This document shows positions 45,229-56,208 of a stretch of DNA of 64,000 bases, in pieces. Both the position numbers and the translations under genes were made by a program. How positions within the stretch are numbered: position 1 is the stretch's first letter; each line of letters opens with the position of its first letter. Below the pieces are notes generated by a model. It was given only the letters and a program-made list of their open reading frames with translations, did not search any database and was not told the origin of the DNA. The DNA comes from Gluconacetobacter takamatsuzukensis (GTDB taxonomy: Bacteria; Pseudomonadota; Alphaproteobacteria; Acetobacterales; Acetobacteraceae): positions 248,001-312,000 of the forward strand of contig NZ_JABEQK010000001.1 in the NCBI RefSeq assembly GCF_014174275.1, read 5' to 3'.

Positions 45229-45257
45229 CGCCCCGGGCTGCCTGGCGGCCCGGGGCG
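45229..45257. terminator. bidirectional hairpin between convergent genes
   Basis: CGCCCCGGGC and GCCCGGGGCG form a perfect 10-bp stem with a 9-nt loop, centred between two convergent stops (45223 and 45267). No long T tract follows, so termination may need Rho or be imperfect. Confidence 0.6.
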
Positions 45258-45266
45258 GCGTGCCGC

Positions 45267-46838
45267 TTACTGATTCTTGTCCTTCTGGATGAAGGATGGC
45301 AGGAGCGGATTGTCGGTCTGGAGCGAGGCCTTCGATGGCAGGCGCGTCGCGTTCCATCCCCCACCCAGAGCCTGGACCAGGGCGACGCTGTCGACCATGC
45401 GTTGCTGCTGGATCGAGAGCGTCGTCTCGGCGATGCCCAGGGCCGTGGTCACGTTGGTGATGACCGTGGTGTAGATCTGGGTTCCGGCCTCGTATTGGTT
45501 CATCGACACCTGGACCGCCCTGTTGGCGTAGTCCAGCGCGACCTGCTGCTGGGCGGCCTGCTGGGCGAGAATGCGCAGGTTGGACAATTGGTCCTCGGTG
45601 CCCTGCATGGCCGCCAGAACGGTCTGTCGGTAGGTGGCTACCGCGCTGTCGTACTGGGCGTCGGCCGAGTGGACGGCCGCGGTGCGCGAGCCGCCGCTGA
45701 ACAGGGTTTCGGTGGCCGAGGCGCCCAGCGACCAGACGCGGTTGGCGACGCTCATCAGCGAGGTCACGGGGTCGCCGCCGCTTTGTGCGTAGCTGGCATT
45801 GATCGTGACGTCGGGGAAGAACGCGGCGATGGCGGCGCCGATCTGGGCGTTGTACTCCTCCATCGCGCGCTCGGCTGCGGCGATGTCGGGGCGGCGTTGC
45901 AACAGGTCGGCCGGGACGCCGACCGGAATGGCCGGGATGGCGCGGCTGAGCTCGCCCGGCTTGATCGTGAGTTCGGCGGGCGAGCGGCCGACCAGGACGG
46001 CGATCGCGTGCTCGTACTGCGCGCGGGCGATGCCGGCCTGGATCAGCGAGGCGCGGTTCTGCTCCAGCTGGGTGCGGGCCTGCATGACCGCCGTCGGGTC
46101 GGTGACGCCGGCATCGTACTGGTTCTGTGCGATCTCCAGCGCCCTGCTATTGAATTCGACATAGCGGCGCAGCAGGTCCTGTAGCGAATCCTGGTAGCGC
46201 AGGTTGAAATAGGCCGTCGCGAGCTGTGCCTGGTAGGACAGGGTGGCGTTGGCGAGGTCGGCGGCGCTGGCCTGGGCGGCCGTCACCTGGCTTTGGATAT
46301 TGCGGCGGATTCGGCCCCACAGGTCGAGGTCCCAACTGGCGCTGGGGCCGATATTGTAGGAATTGTAGACCGTGCCGGCATTGGCGTAGGTGCTGCCGGA
46401 GGACGAGACGGACGAGCCGCCGTGACCCGCGCGGTTGAAGCCGACGCTGCCGCTGATGGTCGGGAACAGCTGCGCGCGGATGCTGTCGATCGTGGCGCGG
46501 GCCTGGCGGTAGTTGGCCTCGTACATTTTGACGTTCTGGTTCGAGATCGCGACCCGCGATTCCAGGTCGTTCAGGATGGGGTCGTCATAGATCCGCCACC
46601 AGGCATCTTTGGGCAGTTCCGCCATCGCGGGCTGCGCCTTCTCCCAGCCCGGGGCCGGGACCAGTTCCTTGAACCGGGCCGAGACCGGGGCCGTGGGGCG
46701 GTGGTAGGACGGGCCGACCATGCAGCCGGCCAGCAGCAGGGGGGACAGGACGACACCCAGCAGAAGGGCATGCCGGCGCGGCGCGGACGCGCCGGGGCGG
46801 GATTTGGGGGCGATCGGGCGGGAGGGCGGCAGGGACAT
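45267..46838 (-). CDS. RND efflux outer-membrane lipoprotein (NodT family)
   Basis: A 523-residue outer-membrane factor. The signal peptide has lipobox LLAGC near residue 38-42, followed by MVGPSYHRPTAPV, the usual NodT start. Two coiled-coil OEP repeats follow (LESRVAISNQNVKMYEANYRQARA, and YDSAVATYRQTVLAAMQGTEDQL later). ATG 46838 was chosen because it lies 5 nt after the pump gene's stop; longer in-frame versions would overlap that gene. It is the last gene of the efflux operon. Confidence 0.92.
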   Translation of the reverse strand: MSLPPSRPIAPKSRPGASAPRRHALLLGVVLSPLLLAGCMVGPSYHRPTAPVSARFKELVPAPGWEKAQPAMAELPKDAWWRIYDDPILNDLESRVAISNQNVKMYEANYRQARATIDSIRAQLFPTISGSVGFNRAGHGGSSVSSSGSTYANAGTVYNSYNIGPSASWDLDLWGRIRRNIQSQVTAAQASAADLANATLSYQAQLATAYFNLRYQDSLQDLLRRYVEFNSRALEIAQNQYDAGVTDPTAVMQARTQLEQNRASLIQAGIARAQYEHAIAVLVGRSPAELTIKPGELSRAIPAIPVGVPADLLQRRPDIAAAERAMEEYNAQIGAAIAAFFPDVTINASYAQSGGDPVTSLMSVANRVWSLGASATETLFSGGSRTAAVHSADAQYDSAVATYRQTVLAAMQGTEDQLSNLRILAQQAAQQQVALDYANRAVQVSMNQYEAGTQIYTTVITNVTTALGIAETTLSIQQQRMVDSVALVQALGGGWNATRLPSKASLQTDNPLLPSFIQKDKNQ

Positions 46839-46843
46839 CCGGG

Positions 46844-49800
46844 TCAGGCATCCTGTTGGGAAAGGGGGCCCCGCCGGCCCGTGAGGGCATTGGCCAGGGA
46901 ACGATAACGGCGACGGCACCACTGGCCGAAGCGGTCGAGATACAGATAGACGACCGGGGTTGTGTAGAGCGTCAGCGCCTGGCTGACGACCAGGCCGCCG
47001 ACGATGGCGATGCCGAGCGGGCGCCGCAGCTCCGAACCGTATCCCTGGCCCAGAATCAGCGGCAGGGCCCCCAGGGCGGCGGCCAGCGTCGTCATCATGA
47101 TCGGCCGGAAGCGCAGCAGGCAGGCTGTGTGGATGGCCTGGGCCGCCGACAGGCCGTTGCGTTCGGCCTCGATCGCGAAATCGACCAGCATGATGGCGTT
47201 CTTCTTTACGATGCCGATCAGCAGGATCACCCCGATCATCGCGATCAGCGAGAAATCCTCGCCGGCCAGGTCCAGCGCCAGCAGGGCGCCGACGCCGGCC
47301 GAGGGCAGGGTGGAGAGGATGGTCAGCGGGTGGACATAGCTTTCGTAGAGGATGCCCAGGACCATGTAGACCGCCGCCAGCGCGGCCAGGATCAGCAGCG
47401 GCTCGTTATTGACCGATTTCTGGAGCTGGCCGGCATTGCCGGCGAAGCTGCCGTGGATGGTGGGGGGCACATGCAGGCGCACCATTTCGGCGCTGACGAT
47501 CTGGGTCGCCTGTTGCAGGGGGACGCCCGTCGCGAGGTTGAAGGATACGGTTGCCGCGACCGACTGGCCCTGATGGTTGACCGACAGCGGTGTGAGCTGC
47601 GTCGCCACCGTGGAGACGATGCCGAGGGGGACCATCGTTTCCGCGTTGGTGGAGACCGCCGAGCCGTTGGAGGCGGAGGCGCCGCCGGCCAGGCTGTTGG
47701 CGATCTGGTTGCGGAAGGACTGGCTGCTGAGGCTGTTGGCCTGGCTGGTGGCGATGGAGGAGGCGGGGACGCGGATCGTGTTGGCCCGCGTTCCGCCGCC
47801 GGCGGAGCCGCCGGCGGTGCTGATCCAGGCCTGCTGGAGGCTGGCGGGGTCCTTCCAGAAACGCGGCTCGACCTCCATCACCACATGATACTGGTTGAGC
47901 GCGTTGTAGATGGTCGAGGCCGAGCGCTGGCCGTAGGCGTCGTACAGCGTGTTGGCCACCAGCTGCGGCGTGATGAGGGTGCGGGCCGAGGTCTCGCGGT
48001 CCAGGGCCACGTTGAGGGCCGAGCCGCCCTGCTGCACGTCGGACGAGACGTCGGTCAGTTCCGGATGTTTCTGGAGGGCCGAGACCAGCTTCGGCATCCA
48101 GGCATACAGCTCGGTCGGGGAATCGGATTGCAGCGTGTACTGGTAGGCGGCGTTGGACTGGCGCGCGCCCAGGCGCAGCGTGCCGGGGGCCATGGTGTAG
48201 AAATGCGCGCCCACCATGTTGCGCAGCCGCGCGCTGATGCGCGCGATGGTGGTGCTGGGCGGGCCCGCGCGCTGCGACTTGTCCTTGAGCACCACGAACA
48301 TGTTGGCCTGGTTGGACGAGCCGCGCCCGCCGGTGAAGCCGGTGATGCTGACGACGTCGCGATCGGCCATCACGGCCTTCTGGACCTCGTCGATCTTGCC
48401 GACCAGGGCCTGGAACGAGATCGACTGGTCGCCTTGCAGGTGGCCCATCAGCATGCCGGTGTCGCTGTCGGGGAAGAAGCCCTTGGGCATGTGGATGAAC
48501 AGCGCCACCATCAGCACGACCGTGCAGGGCAGGGACAGCAGGACCAGGCGCGGATGGGCCAGCGCCGCGTCCAGCGTGTAGCCGTAGCCGCGTTGCAGGC
48601 CGCCCAGCAGGCGTTCCAGCACCGCCGCCATGCGTGCCCAGAGGCGCCCCAGGGGGCCGGTGGCGGTGCAGGTCGCGTCGTGCGTCGGCAGGAACAGGGC
48701 CGCCATCATGGGCGTGAGGGTCAGCGACAGGACCATGGAGACGATGATCGTGATCGACATCGTCATCGCGAATTCGTGGAACAGCCGGCCCGCGACGCCG
48801 CCCAGCAGCAGGATCGGCAGGAAGACCGCGATCAGCGACATCGAGATCGAGAACACGGTGAACCCGACTTCCTGCGCGCCTTGCAGGGTGGCCTGGAGGC
48901 GGCCCATGCCGTCTTCGAGGTGGCGGCTGATATTCTCGATCACCACGATGGCGTCGTCGACGACGAAGCCGGTGGAGACCGTCAGGGCCATCAGCGACAG
49001 ATTGTCCAGCGAGTAGCCCAGGAGCTGCATGGCGCCGAAGGTGGCGATGATCGATGTCGGCACCACGATGGCCGGGATCAGCGTCGTGCGGACCGAGCGG
49101 AGGAACACCAGCACCACCAGCACCACCAGCACCACCGAGATGATCAGCGTGTACTGGGTGTCGGCCAGGGCGGCGCGGATGGTGACGGAACGGTCCAGGA
49201 TGGCGTGCAGCTCGACACTCGGCGGCAGGGCGGCGCGCAGGGCCGGGATTTCGGCGTTGATCTGGTCGATGGTGCGGATGACGTTGGCGCCGGACTGGGC
49301 GAAGATGATCGCCAGAACCGCCGGCTGGCGGTTGTAGTAGCCGGCATTGCGCAGATCCTCGACGCCGTCATTGACGGAGGCGACGTCGGCCAGGCGCACC
49401 GGCCGGCTGTTGTGATAGGCGATGACCAGGTCGCGATAGGCCTGGGCGTTGTGGGCCTGGTCGTTGGTGTCCAGCGTGTAGCGGCTGCCCTGCTGGTCGA
49501 TGAAGCCCTTGGGGGTGTTGGCGTTGGCCGAGGCCAGGGCCGCGCGCACGTCCTCGAACCCGATCCCGAACTTGTAGAGCGGCAGGGGGTTCATCTCGAC
49601 ACGGACCGCGGGCAGCGAGCTGCCGCCGACCTCGACCTCGCCCACGCCGCGGATCTGCGACAGATGCTGTTGCAGGACGTTGGAGGTGAGGTCGTAGAGC
49701 TGCGACATCGTGCGCGTTTTCGATGTCAGCGCCAGGATCATGATCGGCGCGCCGTTGGGGTTGGCCTTGAAATAGCTGGGGTTCTGGCGCAGCGACGTGG

Positions 49801-50158
49801 GCAGGTCGGCGCGGGCGGCCTGCAACGCGGCCTCGACATCGCGGGCTGCGCCGTTGATGTCGCGGTTCAGGGCGAATTGCAGGGTGATGCGGACCTGGTT
49901 CTGCGTCGACTGGGACGTCATTTCGGTCAGGTCGGCGATCGCGCCCAGGCGCCGCTCCAGCGGAGCGGCGACCGAGCTTGCGATTTCCTCGGGCGATCCG
50001 CCGGCCTGCCGCGCCTGGACCTGGATCACCGGGAAATCGACGTTCGGCAGGTCCGCGACCGGCAGCGCCTGGTAGCCGATGATGCCGGCGATCAGCAATG
50101 CGATCGTCAGCAGCGTCGTCGCGACCGGTCGAAGAACGAAGAGCCGGACCGGATTCAT
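46844..50158 (-). CDS. mdtC: RND efflux permease, MdtC-like
   Basis: A 1104-residue inner-membrane pump of the AcrB/MdtBC (HAE1) family. It begins [43 protein letters not shown], typical of MdtB/C. The TM4 proton-relay region is [21 protein letters not shown]. It is paired with the similar but distinct pump gene upstream, as in heteromeric MdtBC. Its ATG overlaps the mdtB-like stop by 4 nt (ATGA). Confidence 0.92.
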   Translation of the reverse strand: MNPVRLFVLRPVATTLLTIALLIAGIIGYQALPVADLPNVDFPVIQVQARQAGGSPEEIASSVAAPLERRLGAIADLTEMTSQSTQNQVRITLQFALNRDINGAARDVEAALQAARADLPTSLRQNPSYFKANPNGAPIMILALTSKTRTMSQLYDLTSNVLQQHLSQIRGVGEVEVGGSSLPAVRVEMNPLPLYKFGIGFEDVRAALASANANTPKGFIDQQGSRYTLDTNDQAHNAQAYRDLVIAYHNSRPVRLADVASVNDGVEDLRNAGYYNRQPAVLAIIFAQSGANVIRTIDQINAEIPALRAALPPSVELHAILDRSVTIRAALADTQYTLIISVVLVVLVVLVFLRSVRTTLIPAIVVPTSIIATFGAMQLLGYSLDNLSLMALTVSTGFVVDDAIVVIENISRHLEDGMGRLQATLQGAQEVGFTVFSISMSLIAVFLPILLLGGVAGRLFHEFAMTMSITIIVSMVLSLTLTPMMAALFLPTHDATCTATGPLGRLWARMAAVLERLLGGLQRGYGYTLDAALAHPRLVLLSLPCTVVLMVALFIHMPKGFFPDSDTGMLMGHLQGDQSISFQALVGKIDEVQKAVMADRDVVSITGFTGGRGSSNQANMFVVLKDKSQRAGPPSTTIARISARLRNMVGAHFYTMAPGTLRLGARQSNAAYQYTLQSDSPTELYAWMPKLVSALQKHPELTDVSSDVQQGGSALNVALDRETSARTLITPQLVANTLYDAYGQRSASTIYNALNQYHVVMEVEPRFWKDPASLQQAWISTAGGSAGGGTRANTIRVPASSIATSQANSLSSQSFRNQIANSLAGGASASNGSAVSTNAETMVPLGIVSTVATQLTPLSVNHQGQSVAATVSFNLATGVPLQQATQIVSAEMVRLHVPPTIHGSFAGNAGQLQKSVNNEPLLILAALAAVYMVLGILYESYVHPLTILSTLPSAGVGALLALDLAGEDFSLIAMIGVILLIGIVKKNAIMLVDFAIEAERNGLSAAQAIHTACLLRFRPIMMTTLAAALGALPLILGQGYGSELRRPLGIAIVGGLVVSQALTLYTTPVVYLYLDRFGQWCRRRYRSLANALTGRRGPLSQQDA

Positions 50159-53100
50159 GTCGCGGTCTGTTGCGGGGGCGGTACGTTACGCGTCGGGGAG
50201 CCGAAGCGGCGCCGCAGGTCCAGGCTGATCCGGTCCATCAGCAGGTAGATGACCGGGGTGGTGAACAGGGTCAGCAACTGGCTGAGCAGCAGGCCGCCGA
50301 CGATGGCGATGCCCAGCGGGCGCCGCAGCTCCGACCCCGTGCCGGTGCCGATGACCATCGGCAGCGCGCCCAGCATGGCGGCCAGCGTCGTCATCAGGAT
50401 CGGCCGGAAGCGCAGCAGGGCGGCGTGGTGGATGGCCTTCATCGGCGGCATGCCCTCGATCCGCTCGGCCTCCAGCGCGAAATCGATCATCATGATCGCG
50501 TTCTTCTTCACGATGCCGATCAGCAGGACCAGGCCGATGATGCCCATCACGCCCAGGCCGGCGCCGCTGAGTTGCAGGGCCAGCAGGGCGCCGACGCCCG
50601 CCGAGGGGAGGGTGGAGAGGATGGTGATGGGGTGGATGAAGCTCTCGTACAGGATGCCCAGCACGATATAGACCGCGACCAGGGCGGCCAGGACCAGCCA
50701 CATCTCGTTGCCCAGGCTGTTGCGGAAGGCCGCCGCCGTGCCCTGGAAGGAGGTCTGGAAGCTGGCCGGCAGGTGCAGCGTGCTCTCGACCCGTTCGATC
50801 GCGTTCGTCGCCTCGCCCAGCGAATAGCCGGGGGAGACGTTGAAGGAGATCGTGGTGGCCGGGAACTGGCCGACATGGGTGATCAGCAGCGGCGCGGTGC
50901 CGCGCGTGACGGTGGTGACGGCGCGCATCGGGACCAGGCCCGAGGTCGGCGAGCGCGTCGGGCCCGAGGTGCTGCTGCCCGAATTGCCGCTGATGCCCGG
51001 GAGGTAGAGCTTGTCGAGCGACACCAGGTCCTTCTGGAAGGCGGGATCGGCCTCCAGGATCACGCGATACTGGTTCGACTGGGTGTAGATGGTCGAGATC
51101 TGGCGCTGGCCGAACGAATCGTACAGCACGTTGTCGATCGTCTGGGGGGTGATCGAGTATCGCGCGCCGGTGGTGCGGTCCAGCGTCACATGGGCCACCA
51201 GCCCTTCGGCCTGGAGGTCGGACGTGACGTCGGACAGGGCCGGTTCCTTGCGCAGGGCGGCGATGACCGTGGGCACCCAGGTGCGGAACTGGTCGTAATC
51301 GGGATTTTCCAGCAGGAACTGGTACTGGGTCGCGGACACCGTGGTGTCGAGCGACAGGTCCTGCACCGGCTGGAGATAGAGGCTGGCGCCGGGGATGTCG
51401 GCCACTTCCTGCTGGATGCGGGCCGAGATTTCGGCGGCGGTTTCGGACCGGTCGTCGTGCGGGCGGAGGTTGATGAGGAACCGGCCCTGGTTCAGCGTCA
51501 CGTTCTGGCCGTCGACGCCGATGAAGGAGGACAGGCTGACCACGTCCTTGTCCTGCAGGATGCGGCGCCCCAGCTCCTGCTGGTGGGCCGCCATCGCGTC
51601 GAAGGACGTGGATTGCGCCATGACCGAGATGCCCTGGATCACCCCGGTATCCTGCACCGGGAAGAAGCCCTTGGGGATCGACCAGGCCAGCAGGCCGGTC
51701 AGGCCCAGCGTGGCGACGAAGATGGCCAGGGTCAGCTTCTGGTGGCGCAGGACGACCGTGAGCGCCCGGCCGTAGGCGGCGATTACGGATTCGGTCCAGC
51801 GCTCGACGGCGGCGGACCAGCCGCGCGCGTCGGGGCCGTGCGGGCGCTCGCTGAGCAGGCGGGCGCACATCATGGGCACCAGGGTCAGCGAGACCACCGC
51901 CGAGAGCACGATCGTGACCGACAGGGTGATGGCGAATTCGTGGAACAGGCGGCCGACCACGTCGCCCATGAACAGCAGCGGGATCAGCACCGCGATCAGC
52001 GAGACGGTCAGCGAGATGATGGTGAAGCCGATTTCGCCCGCGCCCTTGAGGGACGCCGTCATCCGGTCGTCGCCCATTTCGATGTAGCGGGCGATGTTCT
52101 CGATCATCACGATGGCGTCGTCGACAACGAAGCCGGTCGCGATAGTCAGGGACATCAGCGACAGATTGTCCAGCGAGAAGCCCATCAGGTACATGATCGC
52201 CAGCGTGCCGATGAGCGACAGGGGGACCGACAGGCTAGGGATGATCGTCGCGGGGACGTTGCGCAGGAAGACGAAGATGACCGCCACCACCAGCGCCATG
52301 GCCAGCACCAGCTCGAACTCCACATCGGCCACCGAGGCGCGGATGGTGGTCGTGCGGTCGGTCAGCGGGGTGATGGTGATGCCCGGCGGCAGCGCCTGGC
52401 GCAGTTGCGGCAGGGCGTATTTGATGTTGTCGACCACCGAGATGACGTTGGCGCCGGGCTGGCGCTGCACGTTGAGGATCAGGGCCGGCGTGGTGTTGGA
52501 CCAGGCGGCGAGCTGGGTGTTCTCGGGGCCCTGGACGACGGTGGCGACGTCGCGGATGCGGATCGGGCCGCTGTTCTGGTAGGCGATGACCTGGTTGAGC
52601 AGCTGGTCGGTGCTGACGATCTGGCCGTCGACCCGCAGGGTGGAGGCGCGCTGCGCGCCGTCGAACGTGCCGGTGGGCGAGTTGATGTTGACGTTGCCGA
52701 TGGTGGTGCGCAGCGTGTCCATGTCCAGGCCGAACGAGGTCAGCTTGGGGACGTTGACGCGCACGCGGATGGCCTTGCGGTTGCCGCCCGACAGGGTGAC
52801 CAGGCCCACGCCCGAGATCTGGCTGATCTTCTGCGCCAGGCGGGTGTAGACGTAATCCTCGACCTCGGTCAGCGGCATCGTCTTCGAGGTGATGCCCAGG
52901 GTGAGGACCGGGGTGTCGGCCGGGTTGACCTTGGCGTAGATCGGGGGGGCCGGCAGGTCGGTGGGCAGGAGCATCTGCGCCTGGTTGATCGACGCCTGGA
53001 CTTCCTGCTCCGCCACGTCCATCGACATGGTCAGCCCGAACCGCAGCGTGACGATCGAGGCGCCGCCGGAGGATTGCGACGTCATCTGGTCCAGGCCCGG

Positions 53101-53322
53101 CATCTGGCCGAACTGGGTTTCCAGCGGCGCGGTGACGGACGTGGCCATGACGTCGGGCCCGGCGCCGGGATAGAAGGTCTGGACTGTGATGGTCGGGTAT
53201 TCGACCTGCGGCAGCGCCGAGACCGGCAGGAAATGATAGCCCAGCAGGCCCGCCAGCATGATGGCGAGCATCAGCAGCGTGGTGGCGACCGGGCGTTCGA
53301 TAAACAGGCGGGACGGATTCAC
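50155..53322 (-). CDS. mdtB: RND efflux permease, MdtB-like
   Basis: A 1055-residue HAE1-family pump starting [43 protein letters not shown], with the TM4 motif [21 protein letters not shown]. It forms the second half of the MdtBC-type pair and lies 46 nt after the membrane-fusion gene. Substrates of MdtABC systems include bile salts, novobiocin and some flavonoids, but the specificity here is unknown. Confidence 0.92.
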   Translation of the reverse strand: MNPSRLFIERPVATTLLMLAIMLAGLLGYHFLPVSALPQVEYPTITVQTFYPGAGPDVMATSVTAPLETQFGQMPGLDQMTSQSSGGASIVTLRFGLTMSMDVAEQEVQASINQAQMLLPTDLPAPPIYAKVNPADTPVLTLGITSKTMPLTEVEDYVYTRLAQKISQISGVGLVTLSGGNRKAIRVRVNVPKLTSFGLDMDTLRTTIGNVNINSPTGTFDGAQRASTLRVDGQIVSTDQLLNQVIAYQNSGPIRIRDVATVVQGPENTQLAAWSNTTPALILNVQRQPGANVISVVDNIKYALPQLRQALPPGITITPLTDRTTTIRASVADVEFELVLAMALVVAVIFVFLRNVPATIIPSLSVPLSLIGTLAIMYLMGFSLDNLSLMSLTIATGFVVDDAIVMIENIARYIEMGDDRMTASLKGAGEIGFTIISLTVSLIAVLIPLLFMGDVVGRLFHEFAITLSVTIVLSAVVSLTLVPMMCARLLSERPHGPDARGWSAAVERWTESVIAAYGRALTVVLRHQKLTLAIFVATLGLTGLLAWSIPKGFFPVQDTGVIQGISVMAQSTSFDAMAAHQQELGRRILQDKDVVSLSSFIGVDGQNVTLNQGRFLINLRPHDDRSETAAEISARIQQEVADIPGASLYLQPVQDLSLDTTVSATQYQFLLENPDYDQFRTWVPTVIAALRKEPALSDVTSDLQAEGLVAHVTLDRTTGARYSITPQTIDNVLYDSFGQRQISTIYTQSNQYRVILEADPAFQKDLVSLDKLYLPGISGNSGSSTSGPTRSPTSGLVPMRAVTTVTRGTAPLLITHVGQFPATTISFNVSPGYSLGEATNAIERVESTLHLPASFQTSFQGTAAAFRNSLGNEMWLVLAALVAVYIVLGILYESFIHPITILSTLPSAGVGALLALQLSGAGLGVMGIIGLVLLIGIVKKNAIMMIDFALEAERIEGMPPMKAIHHAALLRFRPILMTTLAAMLGALPMVIGTGTGSELRRPLGIAIVGGLLLSQLLTLFTTPVIYLLMDRISLDLRRRFGSPTRNVPPPQQTAT

Positions 53323-53368
53323 GCACGGCTCTCCGGCTGAAGGCGACGGATCGGATGTCGGGCCGGGA

Positions 53369-54751
53369 TCATTGCTGGGGCTGCCCGCCGGATGTGCCCG
53401 AGGTGCCGCCCGCCGGGCTGTCGGTCGTGCCGCCGGTCGCGCTGCCGGTCATGTCGCCCTGGCTGGCCGCGCGGTGGCGATGGCGGCCCTGCCCCGTGGG
53501 GGTGGCGGCGTTACCGGCCGGGGCGGCCGTGGCGTCGGTCGCGGTCGGGATCGTGACCTTGGCGCCGGCATGCAGGTGGTCGGTGCCGTCGGTCACGACC
53601 GATTCATTTTCCTTCAGCCCCGTTGTGACCACCACGCTGTCGCCGTGCGTGGTGCCGGTCTTGATGTCGCGGACCTCGACCGTGCTGTCGGGCTTGACGA
53701 CGTAGACGAACGAGCCGTTGGGCCCGGTCTGGACGGCGTTGGTGGGGATCAGCAGCACGCCGTGCTCGGTATTGACCAGCAGATGGGCGTTGACGAACTG
53801 GTTGGGGAACAGGGTTTCGTCCTGGTTCGGGAAGATCGAGCGCATCTTGACCGTGCCGGTCGCGGTGTCGATCTGGCTGTCCAGCACGCTGACGGCACCG
53901 TCGGCGAGCTTGCGCGTGTTGGTGCTGTCCCAGGCTTCGACCGGCAGGGAGACGCCGGTGTGCAGGCGCTCGGCCACCCGGCCCAGTTCGGTCTCGGGCA
54001 GGGTGAAGATGACCGAGATCGGCTGCATCTGGGTCAGGATTACCAGGCCGTTGGTCTGGCCGGCGGTGATGTAGTTGCCCATGTCGACCTGGCGGATGCC
54101 GACGCGGCCGTCCACCGGGGCGATGACGTGGCAATAGATGATCTGGAGCTTCTCGTTGTCGACCTGGGCCTGGTCGACCTTTACGGTGCCTTCGAGCTGC
54201 GCGACCTTGTATTGCTGGTCGACGGCGGTCTGGGCCGCGATGCTGTTCTGGTTCATCAGGCGCTGGTAGCGGGCATTGTCCACCCGTGCCTGCTGCAACT
54301 GCGCGATGTCGGAGGCGAGCTGGCCCTGGTACTGGGCCAGCAGGACCTCGTAGGGCCTGGTGTCGATCAGTGCCAGGAGGTCGCCCTTCTTGACGTGCTG
54401 GCCCTCGGTGAACAGGACCTGCATCAGGTAGCCGTCGACGCGGGACTGGACCGTGACGTTGGTGATCGGGATCACGGTGCCCAGTTCGGTTAGTTCGACC
54501 GGCATGTCGCCCTTGTGCACGGTGGCGACCGCGACCGGCTGGACATCCGCCGCCATCTGGGCGTGGCGCGCGCTGCTGCCGCCATGGCCGTGGGGCCGGA
54601 GGAAGGCCACCGCGATCACGGCGGCGCCGACGAGCGCCGTGCCCCATAGCAGGAGGCGGCGGCGCGATTTCTTCCCGGCGCTGCCCTGCCGGCCGGGCCC
54701 TGTCGATTGATGAGCGGGCACGTCGGACGGGTCCAGAGTCGGTTTGTCCAT
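53369..54751 (-). CDS. mdtA: RND efflux periplasmic adaptor, MdtA-like
   Basis: A 460-residue membrane-fusion protein. It has an N-terminal TM anchor ([18 protein letters not shown] near residue 35), a lipoyl domain split around a coiled-coil hairpin ([55 protein letters not shown]), and a C-terminal beta-barrel. Its last about 70 residues are unusually Gly/Thr/His-rich ([19 protein letters not shown]) and look disordered. It is the first gene of the operon; two dyads lie upstream. Confidence 0.9.
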   Translation of the reverse strand: MDKPTLDPSDVPAHQSTGPGRQGSAGKKSRRRLLLWGTALVGAAVIAVAFLRPHGHGGSSARHAQMAADVQPVAVATVHKGDMPVELTELGTVIPITNVTVQSRVDGYLMQVLFTEGQHVKKGDLLALIDTRPYEVLLAQYQGQLASDIAQLQQARVDNARYQRLMNQNSIAAQTAVDQQYKVAQLEGTVKVDQAQVDNEKLQIIYCHVIAPVDGRVGIRQVDMGNYITAGQTNGLVILTQMQPISVIFTLPETELGRVAERLHTGVSLPVEAWDSTNTRKLADGAVSVLDSQIDTATGTVKMRSIFPNQDETLFPNQFVNAHLLVNTEHGVLLIPTNAVQTGPNGSFVYVVKPDSTVEVRDIKTGTTHGDSVVVTTGLKENESVVTDGTDHLHAGAKVTIPTATDATAAPAGNAATPTGQGRHRHRAASQGDMTGSATGGTTDSPAGGTSGTSGGQPQQ

Positions 54752-54820
54752 GGTCGTCAGGTCTTCCTCAATCCAATGACGTCGGGCACGCCCGGGCGTG
54801 CGGTTTTGTTGGGGGCAGTG

Positions 54821-54831
54821 TTAGCAGCTAA
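54821..54831. promoter_or_regulatory. dyad upstream of the efflux operon, site 1
   Basis: TTAGCAGCTAA has TTAGC/GCTAA-type arms around a single base and shares TTAG/CTAA half-sites with the dyad 15 bp away. It lies about 70 nt before mdtA, a plausible repressor site. Confidence 0.4.
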
Positions 54832-54845
54832 GCGAAAAAAAGATG

Positions 54846-54863
54846 CCTAAATCCTTGCTTAGG
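54846..54863. promoter_or_regulatory. dyad upstream of the efflux operon, site 2
   Basis: CCTAAATCCTTGCTTAGG is an 18-bp inverted repeat with CCTAA/TTAGG arms and an 8-bp centre, about 95 nt before mdtA. Confidence 0.4.
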
Positions 54864-55076
54864 AAACCGTCTAGAAATGTAACAAATTTCGGCGCTCGCC
54901 AACTGTCCGCCGTGCGTTTTCGGCCGGTAGCGGGATCGGGGCGGCCACGATAGCGTGCCATGCGGGCCGGACGATCCGGCCCTGCCCGGGGGCGGGACGC
55001 GCAACCGGGGTGCATTCGATCCGTTTCCACAGGATCGGCCCCGTTCGGGGCCGGCCTGTCTGGAGGAGTAAAAGGC

Positions 55077-55385
55077 ATGACGGAATCCGGTAACGAAACG
55101 TTTGTCGAAAAGGCAAAGGGCACCATCGAGGAGGGAACCGGCCGCCTGAAGGACGCGGCGGGGGGCCTGACCGGCGATCTGGGCCTGCAGGCCGAAGGCA
55201 AGGTCGATCAATTGAGCGGCATGGCGCGCCGGGAATTCGCCGAGCTGTACGAGGAGAGCGAAGGCAAGGTCGAGAAGGCGGTGCTGTTCGTCCAGGACCG
55301 GCCGCTGCTGTCGGTGGCGATCGCGGCCGTGGTCGGACTTGTGGCCGGGCTGATCCTGCTGCCGCGGCGGGCGTCGAAGGGCTGA
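55077..55385 (+). CDS. CsbD-like protein with C-terminal membrane helix
   Basis: A 102-residue protein. The CsbD-type N-terminus is clear (FVEKAKGTIEEGTGRLKDAAGGLTGD; LQAEGKVDQLSG). The C-terminus is a DUF883/ElaB-like glycine-zipper helix with the RP motif (DRPLLSVAIAAVVGLVAGLILLP). GGAGGAG lies 8 nt upstream of ATG 55077. It is probably a stress-induced membrane-associated protein and is a paralogue of the 83-residue protein at 44740. Confidence 0.82.
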   Translation: MTESGNETFVEKAKGTIEEGTGRLKDAAGGLTGDLGLQAEGKVDQLSGMARREFAELYEESEGKVEKAVLFVQDRPLLSVAIAAVVGLVAGLILLPRRASKG

Positions 55386-55396
55386 AATCGCCCCGG

Positions 55397-55443
55397 GCCG
55401 AGTCCCTGGCGGGAGGTATTTTTTCCGTTTGAAAGGACTCGGC
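55397..55443. repeat. inverted repeat carrying two GANTC sites
   Basis: GCCGAGTCC (55397-55405) and GGACTCGGC (55435-55443) are perfect 9-bp arms with a 29-nt loop that contains TTTTTT. Each arm holds a CcrM site (GAGTC, GACTC). It lies 12 nt after the CsbD-like gene and could be part of its terminator or a methylation-sensitive site. Confidence 0.6.
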
Positions 55444-55518
55444 ATGGAATCAGCATCTTGCGCAACATGACGTAAAGATGGTTTCCATCCCTTCAGGACG
55501 TGATTCGGTGTGCGAATC
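55400..55518. promoter_or_regulatory. cluster of five GANTC (CcrM) sites upstream of rnhB-ccrM
   Basis: GANTC occurs at 55400-55404, 55436-55440, 55447-55451, 55502-55506 and 55514-55518, far denser than expected in GC-rich DNA. In Caulobacter, GANTC methylation state controls ccrM itself, so this may be a feedback control region. Confidence 0.55.
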
Positions 55519-55560
55519 GGGCGACAGGCGCCCGGCTCGGCCCGGTTCGGGATGGGGTGG

Positions 55561-56208
55561 ATGCCGGATTACACGCGCGAGGCGCAGCATGGCGGACGGG
55601 TCGCCGGGGTGGATGAAGTGGGCCGTGGCCCGCTGGCGGGCCCGGTCGTGGCGGCCGCGGTGATCTTCGACGGCGGCGTGCCGGACCAGCTGGCCACCCT
55701 GCTGGACGATTCGAAGAAGCTGTCGGCCGTGGCGCGGCGGCGGGCCTATGCCGCGCTGCGCGGCGCCCGGGGCGTGCATGTGGCGGTTGCCGCTGCCTCG
55801 GTCGCCGAAATCGCGCGCCTGAACATTCTGCATGCCGCCTTTCTGGCGATGCGGCGCGCCGTCGCGCGCCTGCCGGTGCGGCCGGACCTGGTGCTGGTGG
55901 ATGGAAATGCCGCCCCCGATTTCGGCTGCCGGACGGAGTGCGTCGTGGGCGGGGACGGGGAGAGCCTGTCGATCGCGGCGGCGTCGATCGTGGCCAAGGT
56001 GGTGCGCGACCGGCTGATGGAACGGCTGGCCGTGCGCTGGCCCGCCTATGGCTGGGAGCGCAATGCCGGCTATGGCACTGCCCAGCATCGGGCTGCGCTG
56101 TGCGATGTCGGCACCACGCCGCATCATCGCGCGGCCTTCGGCTTGGTCCGGCAATTGTCGCTGGGCCTGCCCGCCGACGGCAGCCCGGCCGCCTGGGGCG
56201 TGTCATGA
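55561..56208 (+). CDS. rnhB: ribonuclease HII
   Basis: A 215-residue enzyme that removes ribonucleotides from DNA and RNA-DNA hybrids. The catalytic acidic motif is [21 protein letters not shown] near residue 15-35; further conserved parts are [14 protein letters not shown] and [17 protein letters not shown] 55561 ([19 protein letters not shown]) is preferred over in-frame starts at 55510 and 55552. Its TGA overlaps the ccrM ATG. Confidence 0.93.
   Translation: MPDYTREAQHGGRVAGVDEVGRGPLAGPVVAAAVIFDGGVPDQLATLLDDSKKLSAVARRRAYAALRGARGVHVAVAAASVAEIARLNILHAAFLAMRRAVARLPVRPDLVLVDGNAAPDFGCRTECVVGGDGESLSIAAASIVAKVVRDRLMERLAVRWPAYGWERNAGYGTAQHRAALCDVGTTPHHRAAFGLVRQLSLGLPADGSPAAWGVS

Larger units (their letters stand above)
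54752..55076. other. 325-bp intergenic control region
   Basis: No coding sequence is seen. It holds the dyads before the efflux operon (54821-54863), an A-rich run (AAAAAAA near 54835) and the strong RBS GGAGGAG (55062-55068) of the CsbD-like gene. Confidence 0.5.

Noticed and set aside
46856..53340. Two antisense open frames of more than 1000 codons opposite the RND pump genes
   Set aside because: They mirror the pump genes, are rich in Gln/Arg/Gly/Asp with no domain pattern, and arise from codon bias in GC-rich DNA. The minus-strand pump proteins match their family end to end.
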